Assembly: GCA_030602375.1 (NCBI GenBank)
Contig: JAUVZV010000005.1
Coordinates: 1-33,690 of the forward strand
DNA length: 33,690 nt
Source of the DNA: Chloroflexota bacterium
GTDB lineage: Bacteria > Chloroflexota > Dehalococcoidia > Dehalococcoidales > JAUVZV01
Reading direction: 5' to 3'
Part shown: one piece after another, positions 23,635-32,941 of the stretch
Layout: each line of letters starts with the position of its first letter
How positions within the stretch are numbered: the first letter of the stretch is position 1
Notes under the pieces: generated by a model
What the model was told of the DNA's origin: nothing
The model's input: only the letters and a program-made list of their open reading frames with translations
The model's database searches: none
Position numbers and translations under genes: made by a program

Positions 23635-25176
23635 ATGAAACAATACGACTATATCATAGTTGGCAGCGGTATCGGTGGACTTTATATTGGTTTACTCGCC
23701 AAGGAGCTAGGCAGCGTACTCATTATCACCAAAGGCAGTATTGCTGATTGCAACACACGGTATGCTCAGGGGGGGATTGCGGCTGCAATTGACAAGGGTG
23801 ATTCCCCCGAGCTTCATTTCCGGGACACTATCAATGCCGGAGATGGCTTATGTAATGAAGAGGCGGTACACATTCTGGTAAACGAAGCCCCCGACCGCAT
23901 TGCTGATCTGGTCAACTTTGGGGTGCCCTTTGATACCCTGAATGGGAATATTGCTCTCACCATCGAGGCAGCTCACAGCGTACCTCGGGTTTTGCATGCC
24001 GGGGGTGATACCACTGGAGAACACATTGAAACCACCTTGAGCAGAAAAGTAGCTGAGTCCAAAATCGAGGTGCTTGAGGATTGTCTGGCTACTGAGATAA
24101 TAGTAGAAGCTGGTGTAGTTAAGGGAATAAAAGCCCTTGATTGCCGTACCGAGTCCAGCCAAGAATTTGGCTGCCGCTTCCTGATTCTAGCTACTGGTGG
24201 TGCTGGTCAGCTATACAAATTCAATACCAATTCCGAGATAGCCACTGGCGATGGCATTGCCTTAGCCTTCAACGCCGGGGCTGAAATTGTTGACATGGAG
24301 TTCTTTCAATTTCACCCCACTGCCTTGCACCTGCCTGGGGTAACCTCCTTTCTCATAACTGAAGCGGTTAGGGGTGAAGGGGGAGTTTTGCGCAATGTGG
24401 AAGGGCATCGCTTTATGCCTGACTATGCACCAGAAGGCGACCTGGCACCGCGAGATGTAGTGGCTCGCAGCCTACTATATGAAATGCAGAAGACAGGCTC
24501 GGATAGCGTTTTCCTTGATGCCACTCACCTATCACCCCGGGTTATTACTACCCGCTTTCCCCACATATACCGGTTCTGCCTTGAACAGGGGCTGGATATT
24601 ACCAAGGAGCCGGTACCGGTGGCTCCAGCGGCCCACTATATGATGGGTGGCATTAAGACCAATACCTGGGGGGAGACCAATATTGCCGGACTATTTGGTG
24701 CTGGTGAGACTGCCTGCACTGGTGTTCACGGAGCAAACAGACTGGCTTCAAACTCAATGCTTGAAGTGCTCGTCTTTGCCAAGAGAATTATTGAGAAGAC
24801 CAAAAAACCAAGCCGCAGAGCACCCACTACCAGTAAAAGAGATGAGGTTTACCACTTATTGACTAAAAGAGAGAGCCCAAGGGTTAGGCCAGTATTAAAC
24901 CTTTCAAGCCTGCAACAGCTGCTCTGGGATAAGGTAGGCATTATAAGAGATAAAGAAAGCCTGGCTCAGGCGGCTAATACTCTTTTCTCCTGGCAAAAGT
25001 CTCTGCCCAAACCTGCTGACCGCTCATCTTATGAACTGAGTAACCTGATTTTAAGCGGCCGACTGGTGACTGAGGCAGCGTTAATTAGGGAGGAAAGTCG
25101 CGGGGCGCATTTCCGCTCTGACTTCCCCCAGAGTTCATCCAAGTGGCAACGTCATATCGTATTCAGAGCAGACTGA
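23635..25176 (+). CDS. nadB: L-aspartate oxidase
   Basis: First enzyme of de novo NAD synthesis; oxidises aspartate to iminoaspartate with O2 or, anaerobically, fumarate as acceptor. The FAD motif is [17 protein letters not shown] at the N-terminus, then [22 protein letters not shown], a conserved [21 protein letters not shown] and [17 protein letters not shown], the typical NadB order. The 513 aa include the C-terminal helical bundle. It follows the fumarase beta gene by 23 bases. Its placement beside fumarate-producing enzymes fits fumarate as electron acceptor. nadA and nadC are not in the window. Confidence 0.93.
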   Translation: MKQYDYIIVGSGIGGLYIGLLAKELGSVLIITKGSIADCNTRYAQGGIAAAIDKGDSPELHFRDTINAGDGLCNEEAVHILVNEAPDRIADLVNFGVPFDTLNGNIALTIEAAHSVPRVLHAGGDTTGEHIETTLSRKVAESKIEVLEDCLATEIIVEAGVVKGIKALDCRTESSQEFGCRFLILATGGAGQLYKFNTNSEIATGDGIALAFNAGAEIVDMEFFQFHPTALHLPGVTSFLITEAVRGEGGVLRNVEGHRFMPDYAPEGDLAPRDVVARSLLYEMQKTGSDSVFLDATHLSPRVITTRFPHIYRFCLEQGLDITKEPVPVAPAAHYMMGGIKTNTWGETNIAGLFGAGETACTGVHGANRLASNSMLEVLVFAKRIIEKTKKPSRRAPTTSKRDEVYHLLTKRESPRVRPVLNLSSLQQLLWDKVGIIRDKESLAQAANTLFSWQKSLPKPADRSSYELSNLILSGRLVTEAALIREESRGAHFRSDFPQSSSKWQRHIVFRAD

Positions 25177-25217
25177 AGCTTAACCTTGTTACTGAATGAA
25201 AACGCGAGTAAAAAGAA

Positions 25218-25544
25218 ATGGAAAGCCTTGCTTACATAGTTCTTCTTATTACTGCAGGCAGTATTGAGGAAGCACAGCGAATATCTAGGGCACTTCTAGA
25301 ACAGAAAAAAGTAGCCTGTGTAAACATTGTGCCTCAAATAAGCTCCCTCTTCTGGTGGCAGGGCAAAATTGATTCGGAGTCTGAGGTTTTGCTTCTGGCT
25401 AAAACCAAGGCTTCAAAGCTTCCAGAGATTTTAGACTTGGTCAGGGAAATTCATAGCTACGATGTCCCTGAAGTAATTGCCCTACCAATCCTTGATGGTA
25501 ATCGTGAGTATCTGGAATGGATAGATAAGGAAATTGAAAACTAA
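25218..25544 (+). CDS. cutA: CutA-like divalent-cation tolerance protein
   Basis: Small cytosolic protein of 108 aa expected to form trimers with a ferredoxin-like fold. Family motifs are ACVNIVPQISSLFWWQGKI, LLLAKTKASKLPEI, HSYDVPEVIALPI and YLEWI near the end. Once linked to copper tolerance, its actual role is unsettled. It starts 41 bases after nadB and may be the last gene of that transcript. Confidence 0.9.
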   Translation: MESLAYIVLLITAGSIEEAQRISRALLEQKKVACVNIVPQISSLFWWQGKIDSESEVLLLAKTKASKLPEILDLVREIHSYDVPEVIALPILDGNREYLEWIDKEIEN

Positions 25545-25676
25545 ATCCCTGCCCTTGGATTTGCTCCCGGTATTTAATATTTGTATTTGAATGTGAAAAA
25601 CAATTAAAATATATCTGCTGACTAATAAACTACCAGTCAATAGCTTGGGAAATATTTAGTTTTTAAGGAGTGAGAA

Positions 25677-25949
25677 GTGGCAATTACGGTAAAAATCCCT
25701 CAATTTTTGGAGCATCTTACTGATAAAACAAAGACGGTTGAAGTTAACGGAAGTACCATTGGCAAATGCCTGAAAGACTTGGTGAAGCAGTTTCCTCAAC
25801 TGGAGAAGGAACTGTTTGATGACAAAGGCGAAGTCTTCTACTATATGGATATCTATGTTAATGATGAAAGCACCTACCCGGAGACATTAGTAAGGCCGGT
25901 TAAAGAGGGTGATGAGATTTCTATCGTGCTCATGCTCAGCGGGGGTTAG
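25677..25949 (+). CDS. MoaD/ThiS-like sulfur-carrier protein
   Basis: A beta-grasp protein of 90 aa ending in MLSGG. The terminal Gly-Gly is what MoaD and ThiS use for thiocarboxylation by a ThiF/MoeB-type enzyme. TVEVNGSTIGKCLKDLV and VRPVKEGDEISIVLML are typical of the MoaD group. The GTG at 25677 has an AAGGAG site. No activating enzyme, molybdopterin or thiamine gene is adjacent, so the partner pathway cannot be told. MoaD-like carriers for tungsten or molybdenum cofactor, cysteine or thiamine synthesis are all possible. Confidence 0.82.
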   Translation: MAITVKIPQFLEHLTDKTKTVEVNGSTIGKCLKDLVKQFPQLEKELFDDKGEVFYYMDIYVNDESTYPETLVRPVKEGDEISIVLMLSGG

Positions 25950-26043
25950 ACGCAATCCGGTATCGGTTTATATTGTGAGTCCGGCTTAATAAGCACCCTT
26001 ATAACTGTCAATTAGCAAACACTCTAGCTAAAGAAGGGTAAGT

Positions 26044-26571
26044 ATGGAACCTCAGCCTAAACTGCAACCCCTTATCAGCAGTAAAAGGATAGAAGCTGCA
26101 GTTAAGAAGTTAGCTTCGGACATCAGCCAGGATTACCGTGATAAAAACCCTGTTCTTATCGGTGTACTCAAAGGCTCCTTTATCTTTATGGCTGACCTGG
26201 TTCGGCTTCTTGACTTTCCGCTTGAAGTAGATTTTGTCAGACTATCGAGCTACGGTGCCGGCAAGAAGAGTTCAGGGAAAATTAAGTTAGCCGGTGGGCT
26301 TAGCACTGAAATTAAAGGCAGGGATGTATTGGTGATTGAAGATATAGTAGATACTGGCCTTACCACTAACTATCTTTTAGATTACCTGCGGCAGAAAAAG
26401 CCGGCTTCAGTGAAACTCTGTGCCCTAACTGAAAAGCCTTCAAGGCGAAAGATTCCAGTTAGAATTGATTATCTTGGCTTCACTGTTCCGGATAAATTCA
26501 TTGTTGGGTATGGCCTTGATTTTGACGAAGGGTTTCGCTATCTGCCTGAAATCTGTTTTCTAGAGGACTGA
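26044..26571 (+). CDS. hpt: hypoxanthine phosphoribosyltransferase
   Basis: Converts hypoxanthine (and often guanine) with PRPP to IMP or GMP. The PRPP-binding loop VLVIEDIVDTGLT is clear, together with LIGVLKGSFIFMADLVR, the flexible-loop segment VRLSSYGAGKKSSG and the base-binding KFIVGYGLDFDEGFRYLP. Length (175 aa) is normal. It is followed after a few bases by adenine deaminase, which makes hypoxanthine, so the two form a salvage route from adenine to IMP. Confidence 0.92.
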   Translation: MEPQPKLQPLISSKRIEAAVKKLASDISQDYRDKNPVLIGVLKGSFIFMADLVRLLDFPLEVDFVRLSSYGAGKKSSGKIKLAGGLSTEIKGRDVLVIEDIVDTGLTTNYLLDYLRQKKPASVKLCALTEKPSRRKIPVRIDYLGFTVPDKFIVGYGLDFDEGFRYLPEICFLED

Positions 26572-26578
26572 GAAGGTG

Positions 26579-28285
26579 ATGACAAGCAAACTGGCTCATT
26601 TAATCTCAGTGGCTAAGGGAGAGTCCCCAGCCGACCTGATTTTAGCTAATGCCAAGGTAATAAATGTCTTTAATGGTGAGATAGAGACAGGCAATATTGC
26701 TGTTTGCGGAGACAGGATTGCTGGAGTTGGAGATTATCATCAGGCAAATGAGGTTCTGGAGCTTGATGGTAGATATGTAGCCCCCGGGCTTATCAATGGG
26801 CATACTCATATAGAAAGCTCCTTACTTGATATTGGCCAGTATGCCCGGGCGGTAGTGCCTTGCGGCACTCTGGGGGTAATAACCGACCTTCACGAGCTTA
26901 GTAATGTTTGTGGACTTGAAGCGATAAGGTACCTGCTAAACTATATTTCACGTTTACCCTTAGATATTTTCCTGATGGCGCCTTCCTGTGTGCCGGCGAC
27001 CCACCTTGAAACCTCAGGGGCTAGTATTGGTCCTCATGACATCCGCCGCCTATTAAGGTGGAAAGGGGTTATCGGGTTGGGTGAGGTGATGAACTTCCCC
27101 GGCGTGCTCTCAAGTGATGAGATGGTGCTGGATAAGGTTAACTCAGCTTATGGCAAGGTTATTGATGGGCACGCCCCGGGGGTTAGAGGGAAAAATCTCA
27201 ATGCTTATATTGCCGCTGGTATCCATTCCGACCATGAATCCATATCCCTTGATGAGGCTAGGGAAAAACTAAAGCGAGGCATGTGGGTCATGATTAGGGA
27301 GGGCTCATCGGAGAAAAACCTTGATTCCTTACTACCCCTGGTTACTGATAAGACCTATAAGAGATGTCTCCTCGTCGTTGATGACCGCAGTTGTGTTGAC
27401 CTGCTTAAGGAGGGTGATATTGACGCCGTGGTGCGGAAGGCAATTCGTTGCGGGCTTGACCCAGTGCGAGCAATTCAAATGGCAACACTCAATACCGCTG
27501 AGTATTTTGGACTAGACAGGATTGGAGCGGTAGCCCCTGGTTATATGGCTAATTTAATTATAACCAGTGACTTATCAAGATTGCAGATAGATATGGTCTT
27601 CTATCATGGTCATCTGGTGGCTAAGCATGGAAAACCTTTGTTTACCCCCTCAAAGCTCAGTAGTAAGGCTCTAACTAATACCATGAATATTAAGCCCTTT
27701 GGTATTGGGGCATTGAGGCTCCTAGCTTCAGGGGGAACTGAGCCGGTTATTGAGGTTGTCCCCGGTCAGATAATTACCAGAAAGAGAATGGAGAAGGTTA
27801 AGGTTTCGAACGGCGTTATTCTGCCCGATATTAGCCGGGACATGCTGAAACTGGTGGTAATAGAAAGGCATAAGGCTACCGGCAATATTGGCCGGGGGAT
27901 AGTTAAGGGTTTTGGCTTGAAGAAAGGAGCACTGGCTGCTTCTGTTGCCCACGATTCGCATAATATTATCGCTTTAGGTACTGGTGATGAGGATATATTT
28001 GCCGCAATTAAGGAGATTGAGCGTCTTGGGGGTGGTCTAGTAGTAACTGCTGATGGCGGGATACTAGAAAGCTTAGCCCTGCCGATCGGTGGGCTGCTCT
28101 CCAGTAAGCCACTGGAAGCTGTAGCTGGGAAACTGGAAAAGCTGGAGCAATTGGCTAGAGATTTGGGGGTTACCTTACCTTCACCCTTTGCTACCCTTTC
28201 CTTTCTAGCCCTACCTGTTATCCCTGAAATTAAATTAACTGACCTGGGACTGGTGGACGTTAACCAGTTTAAATTGATTAGGTAA
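26579..28285 (+). CDS. ade: adenine deaminase
   Basis: Amidohydrolase-superfamily enzyme that deaminates adenine to hypoxanthine, about 568 aa. The metal-site motifs are GLINGHTHIESSLL, DLHELSN, GEVMNFPGVL, DGHAPG and HSDHES, with the later acidic residue in LVVDDRS. MANLIITSDL and the C-terminal domain with VAHDSHNIIALGTGDEDI and TADGGILESLALPIGGLLS are specific to the Ade group. The ATG at 26579 follows GAGAAGG closely; a GTG three bases upstream is an alternative. It lies directly after hpt. Confidence 0.93.
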   Translation: MTSKLAHLISVAKGESPADLILANAKVINVFNGEIETGNIAVCGDRIAGVGDYHQANEVLELDGRYVAPGLINGHTHIESSLLDIGQYARAVVPCGTLGVITDLHELSNVCGLEAIRYLLNYISRLPLDIFLMAPSCVPATHLETSGASIGPHDIRRLLRWKGVIGLGEVMNFPGVLSSDEMVLDKVNSAYGKVIDGHAPGVRGKNLNAYIAAGIHSDHESISLDEAREKLKRGMWVMIREGSSEKNLDSLLPLVTDKTYKRCLLVVDDRSCVDLLKEGDIDAVVRKAIRCGLDPVRAIQMATLNTAEYFGLDRIGAVAPGYMANLIITSDLSRLQIDMVFYHGHLVAKHGKPLFTPSKLSSKALTNTMNIKPFGIGALRLLASGGTEPVIEVVPGQIITRKRMEKVKVSNGVILPDISRDMLKLVVIERHKATGNIGRGIVKGFGLKKGALAASVAHDSHNIIALGTGDEDIFAAIKEIERLGGGLVVTADGGILESLALPIGGLLSSKPLEAVAGKLEKLEQLARDLGVTLPSPFATLSFLALPVIPEIKLTDLGLVDVNQFKLIR

Positions 28286-28318
28286 GAGAATACCCCCTTT
28301 GTAGTTGAGGTTTAAAAA

Positions 28319-29023
28319 ATGCTACTCTCCGGAAAACAAGCCCGGTTTGGGGACAGGCGTGATGCTGGAAGACAGCTGGCAGAGAAACTTATTAGCTATA
28401 AAAACCAGCCTGTTTTGGTGCTTGCCATTCCCAATGGGGGTGTACCAGTAGCACTGGAGGTAGCTGGGGCGCTTGAAGCTGACTTCAACCTGATAATTTC
28501 CCGGAAAATCCCGGTGCCCCTTAATCCTGAAGCCGGTATTGGTGCCGTTAGCGATGATGGTACCGTTATCCTTAATGAGGAAGTGGTAAAAAGGCTTGGT
28601 TTAAAAGAGCATCAAATAGATTATCAGGTTAATCAAGTAAGAGCTGATATTTACCAGCGAAGCTTACTCTACCTGAAGGATAGACCACTTTACGGAGTAG
28701 CCGGCAAGACAGTAATCATCATTGACGATGGGCTGGCTTCAGGTTATACCATGTTGGCAGCAACAGAATCAGTGCGACACCGCCACCCCAAGGAACTGGT
28801 TGTAGCTGTACCTGTCGCTTCGGCTTCAGCAGTAAAAGAGGTAAAAAAGTCTGCCGATAAAGTGGTAACCTGTGCCACCAGTTTTGCACCTGAATTCTTC
28901 GTTTCTGACTTCTATCGTTACTGGTATGACGTAAGCAATGGGGAAGTGGTCAAATACCTGAATAAATGGGGGACACGCCATTTAAGACTAAATACACCTA
29001 CTTCTTCCTCACCGGATATCTAA
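28319..29023 (+). CDS. phosphoribosyltransferase-like protein (COG1926 type)
   Basis: A 234-residue protein with the type I PRTase PRPP loop TVIIIDDGLASGYTM. Upstream is LAIPNGGVPVALEVAGAL and the segment SRKIPVPLNPEAGIGAVSDD, characteristic of predicted PRTases that often occur alone or fused to hydrolases. The base specificity is unknown. It follows the purine-salvage pair on the same strand, 33 bases after ade, which suggests a nucleotide role. Its 3' end overlaps the convergent GyrI-like gene by 26 bases. Confidence 0.82.
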   Translation: MLLSGKQARFGDRRDAGRQLAEKLISYKNQPVLVLAIPNGGVPVALEVAGALEADFNLIISRKIPVPLNPEAGIGAVSDDGTVILNEEVVKRLGLKEHQIDYQVNQVRADIYQRSLLYLKDRPLYGVAGKTVIIIDDGLASGYTMLAATESVRHRHPKELVVAVPVASASAVKEVKKSADKVVTCATSFAPEFFVSDFYRYWYDVSNGEVVKYLNKWGTRHLRLNTPTSSSPDI

Positions 29024-29519
29024 TAATAGTCTTCGGTACTTTAACGTCAGGCATGGTGAGATACTCCTCTTCATGCATACCGGCTATTTCGTAGCCATTT
29101 GCCTCAACAAACCGGTGTAGCCCTTCAATTGTAGTATATTCTTCATCATATGGTCCCAGATGGATAACTTGAGCTACCATACCATACTCCCAGATCTCAA
29201 TTTTGACTTCTTTTTCCGGGACTTTCTGGGGTAGGGAGGTTGTGTCTTCAGGTATTGGTAGTCCGGCGACTATAGTCCATTCCTCCTTTGAGACCAGGTG
29301 GGCATCGGGATAACGGGCACGAAGTTTTTCAACCTTAAAAGTAGGCAGCCCCTTCTTTTTAAGGTCAAACTTCAGGGTATAAACTGAGCTGTATAGAGCC
29401 GGGAGTACCTCAGAGAAAACCCTATCCGGGGCACCCCTGGCAGAGACCACCGCCATCTTTTGTGGTGGCATCTCTACAATTTCAGGCTTCTTAGCCGAGC
29501 CTGCCTTCTGCTGAGCCAT
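28998..29519 (-). CDS. GyrI-like small-molecule-binding domain protein
   Basis: A 173-residue protein matching the GyrI-like/AraC effector-binding fold: VEMPPQKMAVVSARGAPDRV at the N-terminus, then a long helix, KEEWTIVAGLPIPED, and EYGMVAQVIHLGPYDEEYTT, ending MPDVKVPKTIIRYPV. The conserved Glu in the MHEEEYL segment is the usual ligand-pocket residue. There is no DNA-binding domain, so it is a stand-alone member that may bind or hydrolyse small hydrophobic or cationic compounds. It lies 117 bases downstream of the UPF0182 gene on the same strand. Confidence 0.75.
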   Translation of the reverse strand: MAQQKAGSAKKPEIVEMPPQKMAVVSARGAPDRVFSEVLPALYSSVYTLKFDLKKKGLPTFKVEKLRARYPDAHLVSKEEWTIVAGLPIPEDTTSLPQKVPEKEVKIEIWEYGMVAQVIHLGPYDEEYTTIEGLHRFVEANGYEIAGMHEEEYLTMPDVKVPKTIIRYPVRKK

Positions 29520-29636
29520 GATAATACCTGCCTTTTAATAAAAATTGGCTATCCTTTAACTTCAAAAGGTAAAACATAAATTAGCTTGTTCTCAATGTAG
29601 CCTTTTACTTCATACATAGAGCACTTACAGCGCTAT

Positions 29637-32396
29637 CTATTCAGGCGCTAGCTCCACCAGTTGCTTTAGAACCTCTTCCAGCTTCTGCAGTTCTTCACCC
29701 CAGCCTGCCCAGTCACCGGCTTTAAGATATTCCTGTGCCTTCTGGTAATGCTCCTGTGCCTGCCTTGCCAGCTCATTAATCTCGGTGGCGGGGGATACCT
29801 CAGCAGGGGATACTTCAGCAGGTGGCAGTTCTACTTCCGGTAAACCAGCGTAAATAGCGCTCAAGCTCTGGGCAAGGGTTTTCTCCATGGCAATTCGGTT
29901 GCCACTGACGACGACAACCCTTTTAAGTTGCGGCAGCTGCCCCCTCTCAGCTCTGAGGTAAATAGGCTCTACATAGAGAATCGATTCCTCAATCGGTATC
30001 ACCAGCAGGTTGCCACGGATAACCTGTGACCCTTTCTGTCCCCACAAGGTTAGCTGTTCGGAGATAACCGGGTCTTGGTCTATTCTAGCCTCAATCTGCC
30101 TCGGACCATAAATTAACTTATCCTTAGGGAAATTAAAGGCGATAATCTTACCGTATTTGTCACCATCACTACGGGCAGCAAGCCAAGCAATCATATTGTC
30201 CTTCTGGGACGGATTCAGCGGAAGAAGTAGCAGGAATTCCTCTCCCTCTTCGTTGGGAAGTTTCATTATCACATAATAAGGCTCCATAGTTCGTTCTGCG
30301 TCACCGTAGATTTCGGTAGGGACTGCCCACATGTCCTCTTTGTTGTAAAAGACTCGCGGGTCTGTCATATGATAAGTCCGGTAGACTGAGACCTGTGTCT
30401 TAAAAAGGTCTACAGGGTAACGCAGGTGCGCCCGGAGCGAGGCCGTCATTTCCTCGATTGGAGTAAAAAGGGAGGGAAAGATAGTGGCATAGGTTTTAGC
30501 CAGCGCATCATCAGGGTCAATAAGGTAGAAAGTTACCGAGCCGTCGTAGGCGTCAATAATTACCTTAACACTGTTACGTATATAGTTTATGCCTTCAGGG
30601 ATTGGCTGAGAATACGGGTAGCGAGTCGAGGTGGTATAGGCATCCTGCACCCAATACAGTTTACCTTCACTGACGACAATATAAGGGTCACTGTCCAGCT
30701 TTAGGAAAGGGGCAATATGCTGCACCCGCTCCTGGATATGGCGCCGATAAAGTAGCTGACTTTCACTTTTAAGCTCACCACTAATAAGAATATTTATATC
30801 GCCAAATTCCCAGGCGTAAGCCAGCTTGCGGATGAAAGAGTCCAGCCTGATGCCACTGCTACCAATATATGTAGTATAAACGTTGGTATCACCCTTGGGG
30901 TAATCAAATTCCTCAACCTTGGTATTGACAATAACATAATTATTGGTGCTTTCCCCATAGTAAATCTCAGGTCTCCCAATCTCGACCTTGCCTATTGGCG
31001 GCACATCCCTGACCCACAAAGCAGGTAAGCCCTCGTCACTGACCTCGTTTACCGGACTCATGGTAACACCATAGCCATGTGTGAACTGCAAGTTGCGATT
31101 AACCCAGGTCTGCGCTTCAGAGGCAAGTTTCTCCGGAGATATCTCTCTGGCAGCGAGTATTACCTGGCGATAGCTCCCATCCACCTCATAGCGGTCAACA
31201 TCAGTGTCATTAAAATCATAGTATAGCCGTATCGACTGTATCTGGTTATAGGTATCCTTGAGGGGGCGGTAATCCCATAGTCTGATGTTATTTATGGTGG
31301 CACTATTTTGAGCAATGTCCTCTTCACTGGGCATCAGTTCTACAGGGATATCCTTTTCTTCTATCTGGTCAAGCCCAAAGGCAAGCCGGGTAAGATTGAT
31401 GTTACGTTCAATATAAGGCCTTTCCCTAGCCAGCTCACTGGGTTCTACCTGAAATCTCTGCACCATCGCCGGATAGACACTACCGAATAAAATGGCTGAT
31501 ATAACCCAGATGCCAACAGTAATAAGAAGCGAGTTCTTAAAGCGGCGGAAGATGTTAACTAGCAAAAGTAAAGCACAAATAATTGAAATGATGAGCAGAA
31601 TTCTCCAGGCTAGCCACTGGGCGTGAACATCAGTGTAGCCCGCCCCAAAGACCACACCACGGTCAGAATAAACGAGGTCAAAGACTTTGAGCTGATAATT
31701 CCAGGCGATTAAAATGAATATGCTAGCCCCTAAGGCTAAAAGATGCCCTCTTGCGCCAGTGGTAACTGAGGAAGGACGGAAACCGAAGTTCAATCCGTAG
31801 ACAAAAGCCGTAAAAATTAAAGTGATGACCAAAGCCCACAAGAGCCACCCTTGGATATAATGATAAAAGGGAAGGCTGAAAACATAAAAGGCTACATCCC
31901 TGCCGAGTAGCGGTTCAGCGACGCCAAAGCTGGTGGGATTGGCAAAACGCAGCACCATTTCCCAGCTGCCTAAAGTGACTAGGCCAAAGATGAAGCTGAG
32001 GAAAACAATCGCTGCCAATATGCCCCTATCTACTATTTGGCGCGCTACCATCAAGCCCTGACCAATAGAAGTGGTTGCTGCCATAGGTGGCGATAAGCGC
32101 CGGGCTAAGAAGAGGTTTGGTAGAAGAATGATAAGGAAGATAAAGCTACCAGCAAAAAAGAGCCACAACCTAGTAGTCAGGATAGTGGTGTAGACACTGG
32201 AAAAGCCTAGACTCCCAAACCAGAGCCAGTCGGTGTATATACTTTTCCATACCGCAAGCGCGATAAAAAGTAATACAATCCCCCCGATAATAATAAACCA
32301 CCATTTTAACGGCTGGTTCTTACTACCTTTTGATTTTTGGGAGGAGGACTTGCTTCCCCCTGCCCATAGCTTATCAAGGTCACTGAAATAGCTCAT
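29637..32396 (-). CDS. UPF0182 (COG1615) large membrane protein
   Basis: A 919-residue protein. About seven hydrophobic segments fall between residues 30 and 320. A very large soluble region follows, probably outside the membrane, with family hallmarks such as VYPAMVQRFQVEPSELARERPYIE, WDYRPLKDTYNQIQSIRLYY, TYHMTDPRVFYNKEDMW and LLLLPLNPSQKDNMIAWLAA. The family is widespread but its function is not established. The C-terminus has a Pro/Glu-rich linker with a short repeat and a final amphipathic helical stretch with many Gln, Glu and Lys. The start ATG follows an AGGGGG site. It comes 65 bases after the TrmO-like gene. Confidence 0.88.
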   Translation of the reverse strand: MSYFSDLDKLWAGGSKSSSQKSKGSKNQPLKWWFIIIGGIVLLFIALAVWKSIYTDWLWFGSLGFSSVYTTILTTRLWLFFAGSFIFLIILLPNLFLARRLSPPMAATTSIGQGLMVARQIVDRGILAAIVFLSFIFGLVTLGSWEMVLRFANPTSFGVAEPLLGRDVAFYVFSLPFYHYIQGWLLWALVITLIFTAFVYGLNFGFRPSSVTTGARGHLLALGASIFILIAWNYQLKVFDLVYSDRGVVFGAGYTDVHAQWLAWRILLIISIICALLLLVNIFRRFKNSLLITVGIWVISAILFGSVYPAMVQRFQVEPSELARERPYIERNINLTRLAFGLDQIEEKDIPVELMPSEEDIAQNSATINNIRLWDYRPLKDTYNQIQSIRLYYDFNDTDVDRYEVDGSYRQVILAAREISPEKLASEAQTWVNRNLQFTHGYGVTMSPVNEVSDEGLPALWVRDVPPIGKVEIGRPEIYYGESTNNYVIVNTKVEEFDYPKGDTNVYTTYIGSSGIRLDSFIRKLAYAWEFGDINILISGELKSESQLLYRRHIQERVQHIAPFLKLDSDPYIVVSEGKLYWVQDAYTTSTRYPYSQPIPEGINYIRNSVKVIIDAYDGSVTFYLIDPDDALAKTYATIFPSLFTPIEEMTASLRAHLRYPVDLFKTQVSVYRTYHMTDPRVFYNKEDMWAVPTEIYGDAERTMEPYYVIMKLPNEEGEEFLLLLPLNPSQKDNMIAWLAARSDGDKYGKIIAFNFPKDKLIYGPRQIEARIDQDPVISEQLTLWGQKGSQVIRGNLLVIPIEESILYVEPIYLRAERGQLPQLKRVVVVSGNRIAMEKTLAQSLSAIYAGLPEVELPPAEVSPAEVSPATEINELARQAQEHYQKAQEYLKAGDWAGWGEELQKLEEVLKQLVELAPE
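29791..29820 (-). repeat. 15-base tandem repeat in the UPF0182 gene
   Basis: Two adjacent 15-base units (29791-29805 and 29806-29820) differ at one base and encode two copies of AEVSP in the linker near the C-terminus. The reading frame is kept, so copy number could vary without breaking the gene. Confidence 0.75.
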
Positions 32397-32461
32397 CCTG
32401 TAACCCCCTGAAAGCAGCTATTGGTACAGTATAACATAAGAGGTCTTAATAGGTCTAAAGT

Positions 32462-32929
32462 CTAGGAGGAGAACTTTGCTTGCTGCCCTATCATTTGGGG
32501 TGTTATCCAGCCTGAGGTGGCATTCTCACGTGAATCAAAATAGCTGACATATGGCTTAATATCAAGCAGGGGCGTTTTATCTATTATGTCTACCTCGCCA
32601 ATAACCAGTTCGTTTCCTTTCCTCTCCAGCAACCTCACGATAGAAAAACCGATTGGATTTGGTCGTTTGGGAGAACGGATAGAGAATATGCCGTGCTCTT
32701 TATCATCCAGATATGGTTTGGCAATAAGCTTCTTTTCTTGGCAAAGATGAAAATGGTAAATCAAGATAATGTGGGAAAAACCCTCTATATCCAAGAGCCC
32801 ATCTGCATACTCTTGAAATACCTCAACCGTGCCTATAGAGTCGGGGAAGAAAACACCCTGGATAGGCACCCTCTCAGTGTTTTTGTAAAGTGTATGGATT
32901 AACCCAATCTGGTCATAACATATCCTCAT
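32462..32929 (-). CDS. trmO: TrmO/TsaA-like tRNA N6-methyltransferase
   Basis: A 155-residue protein of the TsaA beta-barrel family. In characterised members TrmO methylates N6-threonylcarbamoyladenosine at position 37 of certain tRNAs, using SAM. Motifs seen are IGTVEVFQEYADGL, GFSHIILIYHFH, then GIFSIRSPKRPNPIGFSIV and DKTPLLDIKPYVSYFDS, the SAM-pocket and substrate residues of the family. Some related proteins have no known tRNA role. It lies 12 bases after sbcD and may be translated with it. Confidence 0.85.
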   Translation of the reverse strand: MRICYDQIGLIHTLYKNTERVPIQGVFFPDSIGTVEVFQEYADGLLDIEGFSHIILIYHFHLCQEKKLIAKPYLDDKEHGIFSIRSPKRPNPIGFSIVRLLERKGNELVIGEVDIIDKTPLLDIKPYVSYFDSRENATSGWITPQMIGQQAKFSS

Positions 32930-32941
32930 ATTAACTCTCCT

